A stretch of DNA of 64,000 nt from Megamerina dolium (taxonomy: Eukaryota > Arthropoda > Insecta > Diptera > Megamerinidae), in assembly GCA_963854835.1 (NCBI GenBank), contig OY978529.1, positions 39,118,055 to 39,182,054 on the forward strand, read 5' to 3'. The position numbers were made by a program, and so were the translations under genes. Of the stretch, positions 34,401-44,180 are shown one piece after another (the stretch's first letter is position 1; every line of letters starts with the position of its first letter). Below the pieces are notes generated by a model, which was not told the origin of the DNA, ran no database searches, and saw only the letters and a program-made list of their open reading frames with translations.

Positions 34401-36585
34401 CAGCTTTGATTTTATGCTGCAACTATTTTTTTTTTTTTTATGTTTCTGAAAAACTATAGATCTTCTTGCTGATACTAAATATAATATGTACATACATAGA
34501 GATATTTTGTTGGGGTTGATACTAATCACACCAACATTATTATTCTACAGCTTATTTTTCAATTGTTTTTAAGATTATTGCTGCTATTGTTGCACCAAAG
34601 GTCCTGCGGGTGTAGTTACTTTGGAAATCAGAAAAAACGAAAATGAAAAATGAAAAAGTTGAAAGAAATCTTGTTCAACAATAAGAATACAAATGTGAAA
34701 ACAAAAAAAAAAAAAAAAAAACAAAAGGAATAACAAGGATTCTGAACAAATATAAAATATTGTAATAGAATTTAAGGAAGCTTTGCCTTTCTATCTCTTT
34801 ACCTCTTTTTTATTCCTGTGCAGTTTGATGACAATAAATGTTTGTCCTTCCTTTTGGTTGCTTCAGTGATATTTTTAATTTCATTTGTATAATTTTTCAA
34901 TGTCGTTATTTCTGTGTATGTGTGTGTGTAATATTTAACTCATCTATTGTTTGTTAGTCTCTTTTGCTTTCTTTGTTTTTCTATTGTTCGTTAGTTTTTT
35001 GTTTTTTGTTTTTTTAGTTGTCATTGCCATCATAATTACATTGTTATTGTTATCATTTATTATCCGTTTTATGAAAAATCCTTATTAAAATATTCCATAT
35101 TAGCATTTTTTTTTTGCTTATTTGTAGATACATTCAAATGGTATAGGTTACAATAAAAACTATATAACTATAGTTGACTCTTGTGGCACATGTTGCATTT
35201 TATTTTTGATCCTTTATAAACATAAAAGGAATATAAGTATGAAGTGGCTTTTACAATTTTAGAAGTTTGAAAAATAATCCATTTATTTAAATAAAATATT
35301 GTTGAGTATTTATTAAATATTTTTATTAAATTTTGAAACTTTCAGTAACCTAAAATTCTTGAAAACAATACACATTTATAGTCTTTTTAATGATTACTTC
35401 GAAATATAAAGATAAATCCATTTTTTAATAGCCACCGACACTTCAAACCACAATTCTAGAGTCCAACAGAATTATTTCAATATTGCAAAGCAAAGTACTC
35501 TTTCAAAATAACTTAAGTTCTTCTTCGTACAATTTTAGGTTTGAGAATATTGAAGATAACATTCGAAGACTACAAACCGCAATCGATATATTCTAACCAC
35601 ATTTTATTAGAAATCTTAAAGGCGGATTCTTAAAGGCAAATCTCTCATTTTCTGAATCATACAATTTTATTTTCTCTTTGCCGAATAAAGAACCTTTTAA
35701 TCAGCTTCGTACTACTATATATACGCTCGAATATAAATATATAAATATGTATAAGCTTGCCAACAATTAAAATTATGACCGGATACGGAAATATGCATGC
35801 ATTTTGCCGATAATAGTCACATAATATTTAGTCTATCGTTAGTCGGTCGGTGGGTCATTAGTTATTAGTGCAATTGCAATGGGTTACAAATAATGGCTAT
35901 TTTAGCATTTTTTGTTTTTTTTGTTAGCTGAACCAAAGCATTTGAGATTGGAATGAAAACAACAATTTCAATGATTGTCATGCTTTTTGTACATTGTATG
36001 GATACAATATAAATAAAAGTTTATATCGCCATATGTGAATACTATGTACTTAGGCATTTATTCGTTTCGTGTGTATGCTTACAACATGGCATTTGGGACA
36101 CATTTGAATGGCATAAAACCATTGTTTATTGTTTATTTTGCATTTGGTGCTTAGATTATATGCGTACATACATATTTGTTTATCTTAATATTACAATGAT
36201 TTAACGATTTATACATACAAAAATGTATTGTATTTATCTTGGATTTAACTCTGTGGGATTTTATAAATAAATACCCATATGTATTGATATTTACACAATT
36301 TCATTGTCATTTGAATGGAAGAGATTAATTTAAAATGAACAACATAATTATTTTAATTTACGTATTCAATATCGCATAAATATTTACGGATAAATATTTT
36401 CTGTTATTAGTCAAATAGATTTTACATACCTTTTATGTATGGACAACAAATTTTAATTGTTATCTAGTGAATAGAAGAGCAGATGTGGTTTCATGCATTG
36501 GCCTAACATAAAAGCAGTACCTGAAAGCAAGATTAAATATTTGACTTGTAATTACCTGCTTAATAAGTCATCATTGAAGAAAATG
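34401..36585. other. Stretch without recognised genes
   Basis: AT-rich, with poly(A) and poly(T) runs (for example near 34703-34722). No gene or element recognised. Confidence 0.45.
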
Positions 36586-36599
36586 TAATGGTGTATTAC

Positions 36600-36845
36600 G
36601 CTAGGTTAGGTTATGTGGCTGCCCTCTCTCTGAGAGGACACACTTCGGCCAGAAAGGCCCATTGTGGTACCACCGAGCTTCATTTCCAATACTGTAGTGC
36701 GTTTTAAATTTGAACAGCATTAGAAGGGACCTACTTATATTAACCGGTGCTGGCAGGTGGGTACCGTTCGAAAGTAAAATCTTTTCGATATTAAATTTGG
36801 TTATACTGCAGCCGGGGATTGAATCCACGATCTACGCTCACCCAC
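36600..36845 (-). mobile_element. SINE, 5'-truncated, with 14 bp target duplication
   Basis: On the minus strand it starts within the tRNA-like head, past the A box, and keeps the B-box region (GGATTCAATCCCCGG). It has the full body and ends in the tail ATAACCTAACCTAGC. TAATGGTGTATTAC at 36586-36599 is repeated exactly at 36846-36859, which is the target duplication. Loss of the A box means this copy cannot be transcribed from its own internal promoter. Confidence 0.85.
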
Positions 36846-36874
36846 TAATGGTGTATTACTTTAATCGATTTTCT

Positions 36875-36879
36875 TATAC
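36875..36879. repeat. BEL/Pao target-site duplication, left
   Basis: TATAC directly before the 5' LTR, repeated at 43093-43097 directly after the 3' LTR. Five bases is normal for BEL/Pao integrases. Confidence 0.75.
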
Positions 36880-37281
36880 TGTTCGGCGTAGCAACCGATA
36901 GCTGAGGCATCATCATTTGGTGAAATTTCTCCGCTCAACAAGGTGTTTTTGTGCCACCCTAATTTAGTCATGTAGTATCAAAACCTATTAATTTTATTTT
37001 ATATTCCTCTTTATGCTATGTACTAGGTATATATATGTATGTACATATGAACTATTATTTATTTTTACCTAGTACATAGCATTAAAGGAACGGGATTACA
37101 TTTTTTTGGTTGTTGTTGTTTTATAAACTATATTTCTTAACAGCACATTAATATGTATCATTTGTGGCTATTGCTATTGTTGTTATTATTCATATTATAA
37201 GTTGAAGTCATTTTCTGATGTTAGTTAGTCTTAGAAAAATACTCGATCAATAAACTGCTAAAAAAGCTTAGCAGCTCAACA
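36880..37281 (+). repeat. BEL/Pao 5' LTR
   Basis: 402 bp, beginning TGTTCGGCGTAGC and ending GCAGCTCAACA. It contains a hairpin-like pair, ATGCTATGTACTAGGTA and TACCTAGTACATAGCAT (near 37013-37084). AATAAA near the 3' end (ATCAATAAACTG) could serve as poly(A) signal. Confidence 0.93.
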
Positions 37282-37283
37282 TT

Positions 37284-37300
37284 TGGTGACCCCGACGTGA
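37284..37300 (+). other. Primer-binding site
   Basis: TGGTGACCCCGACGTGA lies two bases after the 5' LTR. It begins TGG, complementary to a tRNA CCA end. I do not assign the tRNA. Confidence 0.7.
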
Positions 37301-37484
37301 TATATCACGTATATTTTTAATAATTTAAAGCCGTTATCATAACGTATATTTTTATTCGGGAATTTTCTTTGCGGAAGCAAGATTAGCAAACAATTTGCAA
37401 TACGAATTTTTCATCGTCGTACAGTTACCAGACACTTACCGATATAACTTTGTCACACATTTGGTGTATATTAACGATTTGATT

Positions 37485-38432
37485 ATGCCAGGAGAAGATT
37501 CCAGTCGTGCCGAATTTCTGAGGCTAAAAGCAAAGGCCATACTCAGTAGACTCGATCGTTTAGCAAAAGGAATGAATTCCGAGAAGTTGCATGGCATGGA
37601 CGAGTACAGTCTTGCCGCAATATTGGACTCGTTAGGTGAATTAAAAGCCAGTTTCACAGTCACCCACACTAGTTTGGAGGAACTGGATTTTGATTCCATT
37701 GCAAGTGAGCTGCCTGGCAGATTCGACGATACCTTAACTAACCTTAGAGCTATTTTGCAAAGAGAGATTGGTAAGCGTAGTGGCTCGCAACATTGCTCCA
37801 CGTTCAAGATGAATTCCACTGAGGCTCAATCAATCATTGTGAATGCTAACAACTCACGCTTGCCGCTGCTGACGTTGCCGAAGTTCAGTGGCGCATACAC
37901 TGAGTGGACAAATTTCTATTCAATGTTCACGTCAATCATCGACAAGCATAGCGATCTCACCAACATTGACAAACTGCAGCATCTGCGTTCCTGCTTGAGC
38001 GGCCCTGCTCTTGACACCGTACTCTCGTTGGAGATAAACGATGCTAATTACAGGAATGCGTTAGATCTTTTACATAATCGGTTTGACAATAAACGTCTCA
38101 TATTTCAGGCACACGTGAGGGAGATATTCGGGTTGGATAAGGCAGATTCAAGCGTCATACAGCTGCGACAGTTGACAGATAAGGTGACAGCGCACATTCG
38201 TGCATTGCAGTCGCTCGCATCCAATGGGCAAATTGCTGACTGTATCATCGTACAATTGGTGATCCAAAAATTAGACAAAACTACACAGGCTAAATGGGAG
38301 GAGAGTTCATCGATCAGCGAGCTGCCTTCTTGGGATCAACTAGCTGCATTTTTGGAAAGGCGATGCCGAACGCTCGAGAACGTTGAGCATGCAATGCAGA
38401 CACAGAGTGATCAAGCGGTAAAAACTAGCTAG
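37485..38432 (+). CDS. gag: BEL/Pao Gag, ended by an in-frame amber codon
   Basis: The first in-frame ATG is at 37485; the frame is open upstream to 37395 but only from a non-ATG codon. The 315-residue product has a helical N-terminal part and a Pao-type gag domain (DUF1759). That domain shows LPLLTLPKFSGAYTEWTNFY, LQHLRSCLSGPALDTVL, NRFDNKRLIF and WDQLAAFLERRC. It forms the particle shell that packages element RNA. The frame stops at TAG 38430-38432, just before the zinc knuckles, which continue in the same frame. A full Gag with knuckles would need read-through, or the stop is a defect of this copy. Confidence 0.88.
   Translation: MPGEDSSRAEFLRLKAKAILSRLDRLAKGMNSEKLHGMDEYSLAAILDSLGELKASFTVTHTSLEELDFDSIASELPGRFDDTLTNLRAILQREIGKRSGSQHCSTFKMNSTEAQSIIVNANNSRLPLLTLPKFSGAYTEWTNFYSMFTSIIDKHSDLTNIDKLQHLRSCLSGPALDTVLSLEINDANYRNALDLLHNRFDNKRLIFQAHVREIFGLDKADSSVIQLRQLTDKVTAHIRALQSLASNGQIADCIIVQLVIQKLDKTTQAKWEESSSISELPSWDQLAAFLERRCRTLENVEHAMQTQSDQAVKTS
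38430..38432 (+). other. Single in-frame amber codon between gag and pol
   Basis: TAG in the context GCTAGC-TAG-AGTG (counted as AGC TAG AGT). Upstream and downstream frames are identical, and the next 38 codons before the annotated pol blocks contain the first zinc knuckle. Confidence 0.85.
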
Positions 38433-41400
38433 AGTGTAAGCACAAATCAAAAGAAGTCATTTGTTGCTTCCAGAGGCTCAACAGCTTCTTGTGTATTTTG
38501 TGGATCTAATGAGCATGGAATTTATAGCTGTCAACGCTTCGGAAATTTGTCTCCGAACTTACGCCTGAGGGAAGTTAAGAAGCTCGCTCTTTGTCTTAAC
38601 TGCTTAAAGACAGGCCATCAAATGCGAGAGTGCAAATCTGGTTTGTGCCGCACCTGTCATACGAAGCACCACACGCTCTTGCATTTTGACCGCTCAACGG
38701 CATCATCAACTAATAATCAAGCTGAGTCTTCGTCAGCTGCCACAATTCACTCCAGCGTCTTGACCACATCATTATCTGCAGTGCCTAACGCCCTAGTGTC
38801 TCCCTCTGATGCTGTGCTTCTCGCTACTGCCGTCGTTCTCATACGAAATCGTGCTGGAACTTTCGTGCCTTGTCGCGCGCTTTTGGATTCTGGCTCCCAG
38901 ATGCACTTCGTCACAACTCGCTTTGCAAACCAACTGCAGTTACTTAAATCAAAATCGGTTGCTACAATTTCCGGCATTGGAGATGCCAATTGTTCAACTG
39001 AAGGTTACTCAGTCGATCTCGTTCTGAAGTCTCGAACTTCAGATTTCTCAACAAGCATAACTGCCGTTGTTGTGCGAACCATCACCGACAATCAGCCTGG
39101 CTGCTCTGTTAGCACCAAGCACTGGAATGTTCCGTGGAATATACAACTAGCTGACCCCAGCTTCAATTTGCCACAGCGCATTGATCTGCTCATCGGAGCA
39201 GGATTATTCTTCGATCTGCTTTGTGTGGGGCAGATACGTCTAGCATCTGGTTTACCATTGCTTCAGAAAACACGTCTAGGATGGGTGTTATCTGGAGGTG
39301 TGCAGCAAGCTCCAAAATTATCATCTTTTGTTGTGAGGCAGAAATCCTACAGTGGCATCATCGTCAGCACTCAGTTAGACGACTTAGTGCGTCGGTTCTG
39401 GGAGATCGAGCACAACTTCGAGCCGATTTCTAAAGCCTCACAAGAAGACCTCGACTGTGAAGCTCACTTTCAGAAAGGTTACTCACGATTGCCATCAGGC
39501 GAATACTCGGTTCGTCTGCCTGTGAAGCGCAGCCTGGATGCACTTGGAGACTCTTATTTGCAAGCTCGTCAACGCTTCGTAAGTCTTGAACGCAAATTTG
39601 CTCGCAACCCTGATCTAAAGGCAGAATATAGTAAATTCATAAATGAATATTTGGACCTTAACCACATGTCGCTAGTCTCCAATGAGGTCAAACAGTGCAA
39701 GTATTTCCTGCCGCACCATTGCGTTATCAAGGATGACAGTAGCACAACAAAGCTGAGAGTGGTTTTTGATGGCTCTGCATGCACCACTTCGGGGTTCTCG
39801 CTGAACGACCTACTCATGGCAGGCCCAAATATTCAACTGAAACTGTTCAATATTCTTATTAGATTTCGCACATTTCCTATAGCACTTACTGGAGACATTT
39901 GCAAAATGTATAGATGTGTTCGCGTCACCCCACCGGATAACATGCTGCAATGCATATTGTGGCGTGAATCCCCTCAAGAAGACTTTCGCATCTATAAGTT
40001 AGACACGGTGACTTATGGAACTAAGCCGGCAGCATTTCTGGCTATACGAGCCATGCACCAACTCGCAGCCGACGAAGCATCGATTTTTCCCATTGGTTCA
40101 GAAACGGTATTTCGGGACTTCTATGTAGATGACTTGATTTCTGGTGGCAATTCGTTGGAAGAAGTACGTAATATCAAATTGCAGACAACCAGCCTCCTTG
40201 CTCGAGGAAACTTTAAGCTGCGCAAGTGGTGCTCCAACAGCACTGATATTCTTCGTGATATTCCCGATGTAAGCAAGGAAAGTTTTCTCAAATTTGACGA
40301 TGGCAGCAATATCACCAAGGCACTAGGACTAATCTGGGATCCGATTAAAGACACGTTGCTGTTTTCATTTGCGCCACAACAAGTGGTCGGAAGAAACTCT
40401 AAACGAACTGCGTTGTCTACCCTTGCTCGCTGTTACGATCCACTCGGGTTAATGGGCCCCACGTTGACCAGGGCGAAGATTATTTTGCAACGCATGTGGA
40501 GAGATAAGCTTCAGTGGGATGAAAGTCTGCCCCAATCGTTAGACACCGCCTGGTCTACATTTTGCAACGGGTTTTCAGACATGCAGCACCTGTCATTTCC
40601 TCGTTACGTCTTTCATCCTGGTTCCGTTTACGAAATTCATGCATTTTGCGACGCAAGTCTTGAAGCTTATGGAGCTTGCATTTACACGCGGTCCACCAAG
40701 GTTAACAACGTTCAAGTGCACTTATTGTGTTCGAAAGCCCGTGTTGCTCCACTAAAAACCATCACCGTGCCCAAGCTGGAACTCTGTGCCGCAACACTTC
40801 TTGCACAGCTCTTGGGTGAGGTTACCAGAATGAAGCTTTTTAACTGTTCATTTCATTGTTGGTCAGATTCTTCTACTGTCCTCTCGTGGCTGCGAGAAGA
40901 ACCGTCAAAGTTCAATGTGTTCGTCGCTAATCGAATTTCCATCATACATCAACTAACAAAGGGCATGCAGTGGCACTATGTTCCTACAGCGATGAATCCG
41001 GCTGATATTTTATCCAAAGGAGCTACCCCCCAAGAACTTTTACGATCGACCCTTTGGATGCACGGCCCATCATTTCTACAAGAATCTGAGAACAGTTGGC
41101 CAATCATGTGCACACCTCTAACTGTACTTCCAGAATTTCGACAAAGGGTCTTGCTTGCCGCCAATAACCGCATTGATATTTCGCTTTCTTTCAAGTACAT
41201 TAATTCGTTTGGAACAATGCAGCGTATTTTTGGCTACGTCAGTAAATTTGTCAACGTTAAAAAATCTCCCAGATCATCACAGCTCACGTCTGCAGACTTA
41301 CATCACGGAACTCAGCTGTTAATTCGCATAGTTCAAAGAGCGCAACTATGGCCAGAATATGTTTCCCTACAGAGCAAATCGTGTGTCCACTCCTCGAGTA

Positions 41401-42716
41401 GCATTGCTTCACTGTCACCATTTCTTGATGACCTCGGAGTGATTCGAGTTGGCGGTCGTTTAAGAAATTCGATGCTTAGCTTCGAATCGCGCCACCCGTG
41501 TATCCTTCCAAGAAATCATCCATTAACATATTCCATAGTCATGCATTTTCATCGGAAACATCATCATGCTGGTCCTCAATCTCTACTCGCCTTCATTCGT
41601 ATGCAATTTTGGCCTATAGGCGGCCGAAAAACAATCGGGCGAATGCTTCACAAGTGCATCATATGCTGCAGATCAAAACCGCGACTAGTCGAGCACATAA
41701 TGGCCGATTTGCCTAAAGAACGCATTCAGGCCTCGCGTCCTTTCATAGTCAGCGGTGTGGACTACTGCGGCCCGTTCTATTACAAGTCTGAAGTACGCAA
41801 CAAATCGCCCCAAAAATGCTACGTTAGCGTTTTCATATGCTTCGCTACAAAAGCAGTTTGGATGGAACTGGTAAGAGATCTCTCAACAGGTGCATTTATC
41901 GATGCGCTAAAACGGTTCATCGCTACGCGTGGCATTCCAAGCTGCATCTGGTCGGACAATGCAACAAATTTTGTAGGCGCCAAGAATGAGTTCAAGGACC
42001 TTCAAAACTTAGTCCTCAGCGAGAATCACCACAAGGAGCTCCATCGCTTTTGCCTTAGTAATGGCTTCGACTGGAGGTTCATTCCACCCCGCTCTCCACA
42101 CTTCGGCGGTTTGTGGGAAGCGGCCGTAAAAACAGCAAAACAACATTTTTACCGTTCCGTTGGGTCATCACTGCTTGGCTTCGATGAATTACGTACATTG
42201 GTATGTCAAATCTCTGCTGTAATTAACTCCCGTCCTCTTGCACCCCTTTCAGAAGATCCAGAGGATTTAGAGGTGCTAACTCCAGGACATTTTTTGATTG
42301 GTGGTCCGCTGACAGCTCTTCCTGAACCGAATCTTACTGTTTTAAACTACAATCGACTTGACCGATGGCAGCGTGCAACGTATATACAACAGATATTTTG
42401 GAAGCGCTGGACTCAAGAGTATCTGACTCTTCTCCAGCAACGCGCGAAGTGGCGTACACCTCAGACTAGCATTCAAGTCAATGATGTCGTGTGCATAAAA
42501 GAAGAAAATTCACCGCCTCTAAAGTGGCCTCTAGCACGGGTAATCGAAGTAATTCCTGGAGCAGACGGTGTCGTACGAGTGGCAGTCTTGCGCACATCTA
42601 GTGGAATAACGCGTCGAGCAGTGAATAAGCTGTGCGTTCTTCCCGTCAATGATTCTGTTGAAAGCCCCGATCTTTCAACGGTGGGGAGGATGTTCGGCGT
42701 AGCAACCGATAGCTGA
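38433..42716 (+). CDS. pol: BEL/Pao Pol: knuckles, protease, RT, RNase H, integrase
   Basis: About 1427 residues in the same frame as gag. In order: CCHC knuckles (CVFCGSNEHGIYSC at 38490-38531 and CLNCLKTGHQMREC at 38592-38633, then a CRTCHTKHH motif); an aspartic protease of the Pao type (LLDSGSQMHF near 38880); and a reverse transcriptase (LRVVFDGSA, ALTGDICKMY, TYGTKPAAFLA, catalytic FYVDDL near 40119). Then come a Pao RNase H (HAFCDASLEAYGA, VPKLELCAA, CWSDSSTVLSWL, NPADILSKG) and an integrase with an HHCC zinc site (41545-41670), catalytic Asp in GVDYCGP (41757), Asp in WSDNATN (41953) and Glu in GLWEAAVK (42115). It ends with a DUF5641-type tail. The frame runs 26 bases into the 3' LTR and stops at 42714-42716. 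All key residues are present. No ATG opens it, so it depends on read-through of the amber codon or is silent. Confidence 0.9.
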   Translation, partial: SVSTNQKKSFVASRGSTASCVFCGSNEHGIYSCQRFGNLSPNLRLREVKKLALCLNCLKTGHQMRECKSGLCRTCHTKHHTLLHFDRSTASSTNNQAESSSAATIHSSVLTTSLSAVPNALVSPSDAVLLATAVVLIRNRAGTFVPCRALLDSGSQMHFVTTRFANQLQLLKSKSVATISGIGDANCSTEGYSVDLVLKSRTSDFSTSITAVVVRTITDNQPGCSVSTKHWNVPWNIQLADPSFNLPQRIDLLIGAGLFFDLLCVGQIRLASGLPLLQKTRLGWVLSGGVQQAPKLSSFVVRQKSYSGIIVSTQLDDLVRRFWEIEHNFEPISKASQEDLDCEAHFQKGYSRLPSGEYSVRLPVKRSLDALGDSYLQARQRFVSLERKFARNPDLKAEYSKFINEYLDLNHMSLVSNEVKQCKYFLPHHCVIKDDSSTTKLRVVFDGSACTTSGFSLNDLLMAGPNIQLKLFNILIRFRTFPIALTGDICKMYRCVRVTPPDNMLQCILWRESPQEDFRIYKLDTVTYGTKPAAFLAIRAMHQLAADEASIFPIGSETVFRDFYVDDLISGGNSLEEVRNIKLQTTSLLARGNFKLRKWCSNSTDILRDIPDVSKESFLKFDDGSNITKALGLIWDPIKDTLLFSFAPQQVVGRNSKRTALSTLARCYDPLGLMGPTLTRAKIILQRMWRDKLQWDESLPQSLDTAWSTFCNGFSDMQHLSFPRYVFHPGSVYEIHAFCDASLEAYGACIYTRSTKVNNVQVHLLCSKARVAPLKTITVPKLELCAATLLAQLLGEVTRMKLFNCSFHCWSDSSTVLSWLREEPSKFNVFVANRISIIHQLTKGMQWHYVPTAMNPADILSKGATPQELLRSTLWMHGPSFLQESENSWPIMCTPLTVLPEFRQRVLLAANNRIDISLSFKYINSFGTMQRIFGYVSKFVNVKKSPRSSQLTSADLHHGTQLLIRIVQRAQLWPEYVSLQSKSCVHSSSSIASLSPFLDDLGVIRVGGRLRNSMLSFESRHPCILPRNHPLTYSIVMHFHRKHHHAGPQSLLAFIRMQFWPIGGRKTIGRMLHKCIICCRSKPRLVEHIMADLPKERIQASRPFIVSGVDYCGPFYYKSEVRNKSPQKCYVSVFICFATKAVWMELVRDLSTGAFIDALKRFIATRGIPSCIWSDNATNFVGAKNEFKDLQNLVLSENHHKELHRFCLSNGFDWRFIPPRSPHFGGLWEAAVKTAKQHFYRSVGSSLLGFDELRTLVCQISAVINSRPLAPLSEDPEDLEVLTPGHFLIGGPLTALPEPNLTVLNYNRLDRWQRATYIQQIFWKRWTQEYLTLLQQRAKWRTPQTSIQVNDVVCIKEENSPPLKWPLARVIEVIPGADGVVRVAVLRTSSGITRRAVNKLCVLPVNDSVESPDLSTVGRMFGVATDS
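42680..42690 (+). other. Polypurine tract
   Basis: GGTGGGGAGGA immediately before the 3' LTR, the usual primer for plus-strand DNA synthesis. Confidence 0.8.
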
Positions 42717-43092
42717 GGCATCATCATTTGGTGAAATTTCTCCGCTCAACAAGGTGTTTTTGTGCCACCCTAATTTAGTCATGTAGTATCAAAACCTATT
42801 AATTTTATTTTATATTCCTCTTTATGCTATGTACTAGGTATATATATGTATGTACATATGAACTATTATTTATTTTTACCTAGTACATAGCATTAAAGGA
42901 ACGGGATTACATTTTTTTGGTTGTTGTTGTTTTATAAAATATATTTCTTAACAGCACATTAATATGTATCATTTGTGGCTATTGCTATTGTTGTTATTAT
43001 TCATATTATAAGTTGAAGTCATTTTCTGATGTTAGTTAGTCTTAGAAAAATACTCGATCAATAAACTGCTAAAAAAGCTTAGCAGCTCAATA
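42691..43092 (+). repeat. BEL/Pao 3' LTR
   Basis: 402 bp, identical to the 5' LTR except for one internal base and the penultimate base (TA instead of CA). It is followed by the target duplication TATAC (43093-43097). Confidence 0.93.
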
Positions 43093-43319
43093 TATACTTT
43101 ACCTAAAAACTAAAAAAAAAGAAAAATATATTAATAATACCGAATAATTTTTATCAAATATATATAACTGTGAATTTTCACCATGAACGAACCCTTAAAC
43201 CATTCGCCGAAATATCAATGTCAAAACATTCAGTAAAAACAACATTTTCATTATGATAAATCACACGCACGAACACAATTCAAATGAACCAAAATAGCAA
43301 AATTTTCGAAAGCATCTTG

Positions 43320-44180
43320 ATCTGAGTCCTTGTAAGATCAAGTTCACACAAGTGGAGGAAAAATTAATGGTAGTCTGTCTTATCTTTGATTTCTCTGAAT
43401 TCGATTCCTTGAAAGCTATGTTGGTATTTGTCGATTTTCGGGGTTTTCTTTGTTGTTGTTTTTCTTCTAAGTGTTGGAGATAGAGGATGGGTTCGTTAAA
43501 ATTTTTTTTTTTTGGGGGTCAACGTTATATTAGACCTTTCTAAAGTCGAATCCTGGGCAGCCAAATGGATATAAGTCGATTATCATGTGTTTTTGCGTTC
43601 ACATTGTATGGCAGCGGCCTGTCGTACATTTCACAGCGGAATGGTCGATTCCTGGGTCATCTGTACGGTTATAAGGATGGCCCACGAATAGGTCGTTATA
43701 CACTGAAATGTATGACAGGGGCTGTTATACAAAATGAATTATTTATTTCATGTGATTTTAAGATAAATTTGTAGAGGAATCCGCGTAAGGCGTTGACATT
43801 GGGTATACATATGTTAGGGGATCATGTTGGGGTATAAAATTGAATGGGGATCGGTCATATATTTTAATCTTCTAGAGGCATTCTGGGAGCGGTGAGACTG
43901 AATTTTATATGAAAGCATTATTTTTATAGAGAAACCACATTAAAGATTAGAGAGAGAGAGGGTAAGTCCGTTGCGAAATAACATAGGGTACAAAATATTA
44001 ATTTGGGCTAGTTATTCATTTTTTCTCTCTAGAGGTGACTGCTGGGCGATTGTGGAGTCATTTGTTGTTTTTTTTTTCATATTTATTAACTTTGACTTTG
44101 ACGCGGCGCCATTTATCCCCTTTTTTAGGTCACGCATTCTTTTATGGAACCTTATAAAGGAGAGAGTCGCTGCACATTAA
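43320..44180 (+). repeat. Satellite family A array
   Basis: Diverged units with TCGATTCCTGGGCAG, TTTGTCGATTTTC, CACATTGTATGGCAGCGGCC, GGAGATAGAGGATGGGTTCG, GGGGATCGGTCATATATTTTA and TCTAGAGGCATTCTGGGAGC. Four to five units, irregular spacing. Confidence 0.65.

Larger units (their letters stand above)
36880..43092 (+). mobile_element. BEL/Pao LTR retrotransposon, nearly intact
   Basis: A 6213 bp element with 402 bp LTRs, a primer-binding site, one gag-pol frame, a polypurine tract and a 5 bp target duplication. The LTRs differ at two positions only (C/A near 37129 and 42940; the final C of CA is T in the 3' copy), so it inserted very recently. There is no env-like frame. The only coding defect I can see is one in-frame amber codon between gag and the zinc knuckles. 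Confidence 0.93.

Noticed and set aside
37436..37819. 127-codon minus-strand frame over gag
   Set aside because: Antisense shadow of the BEL/Pao gag frame.
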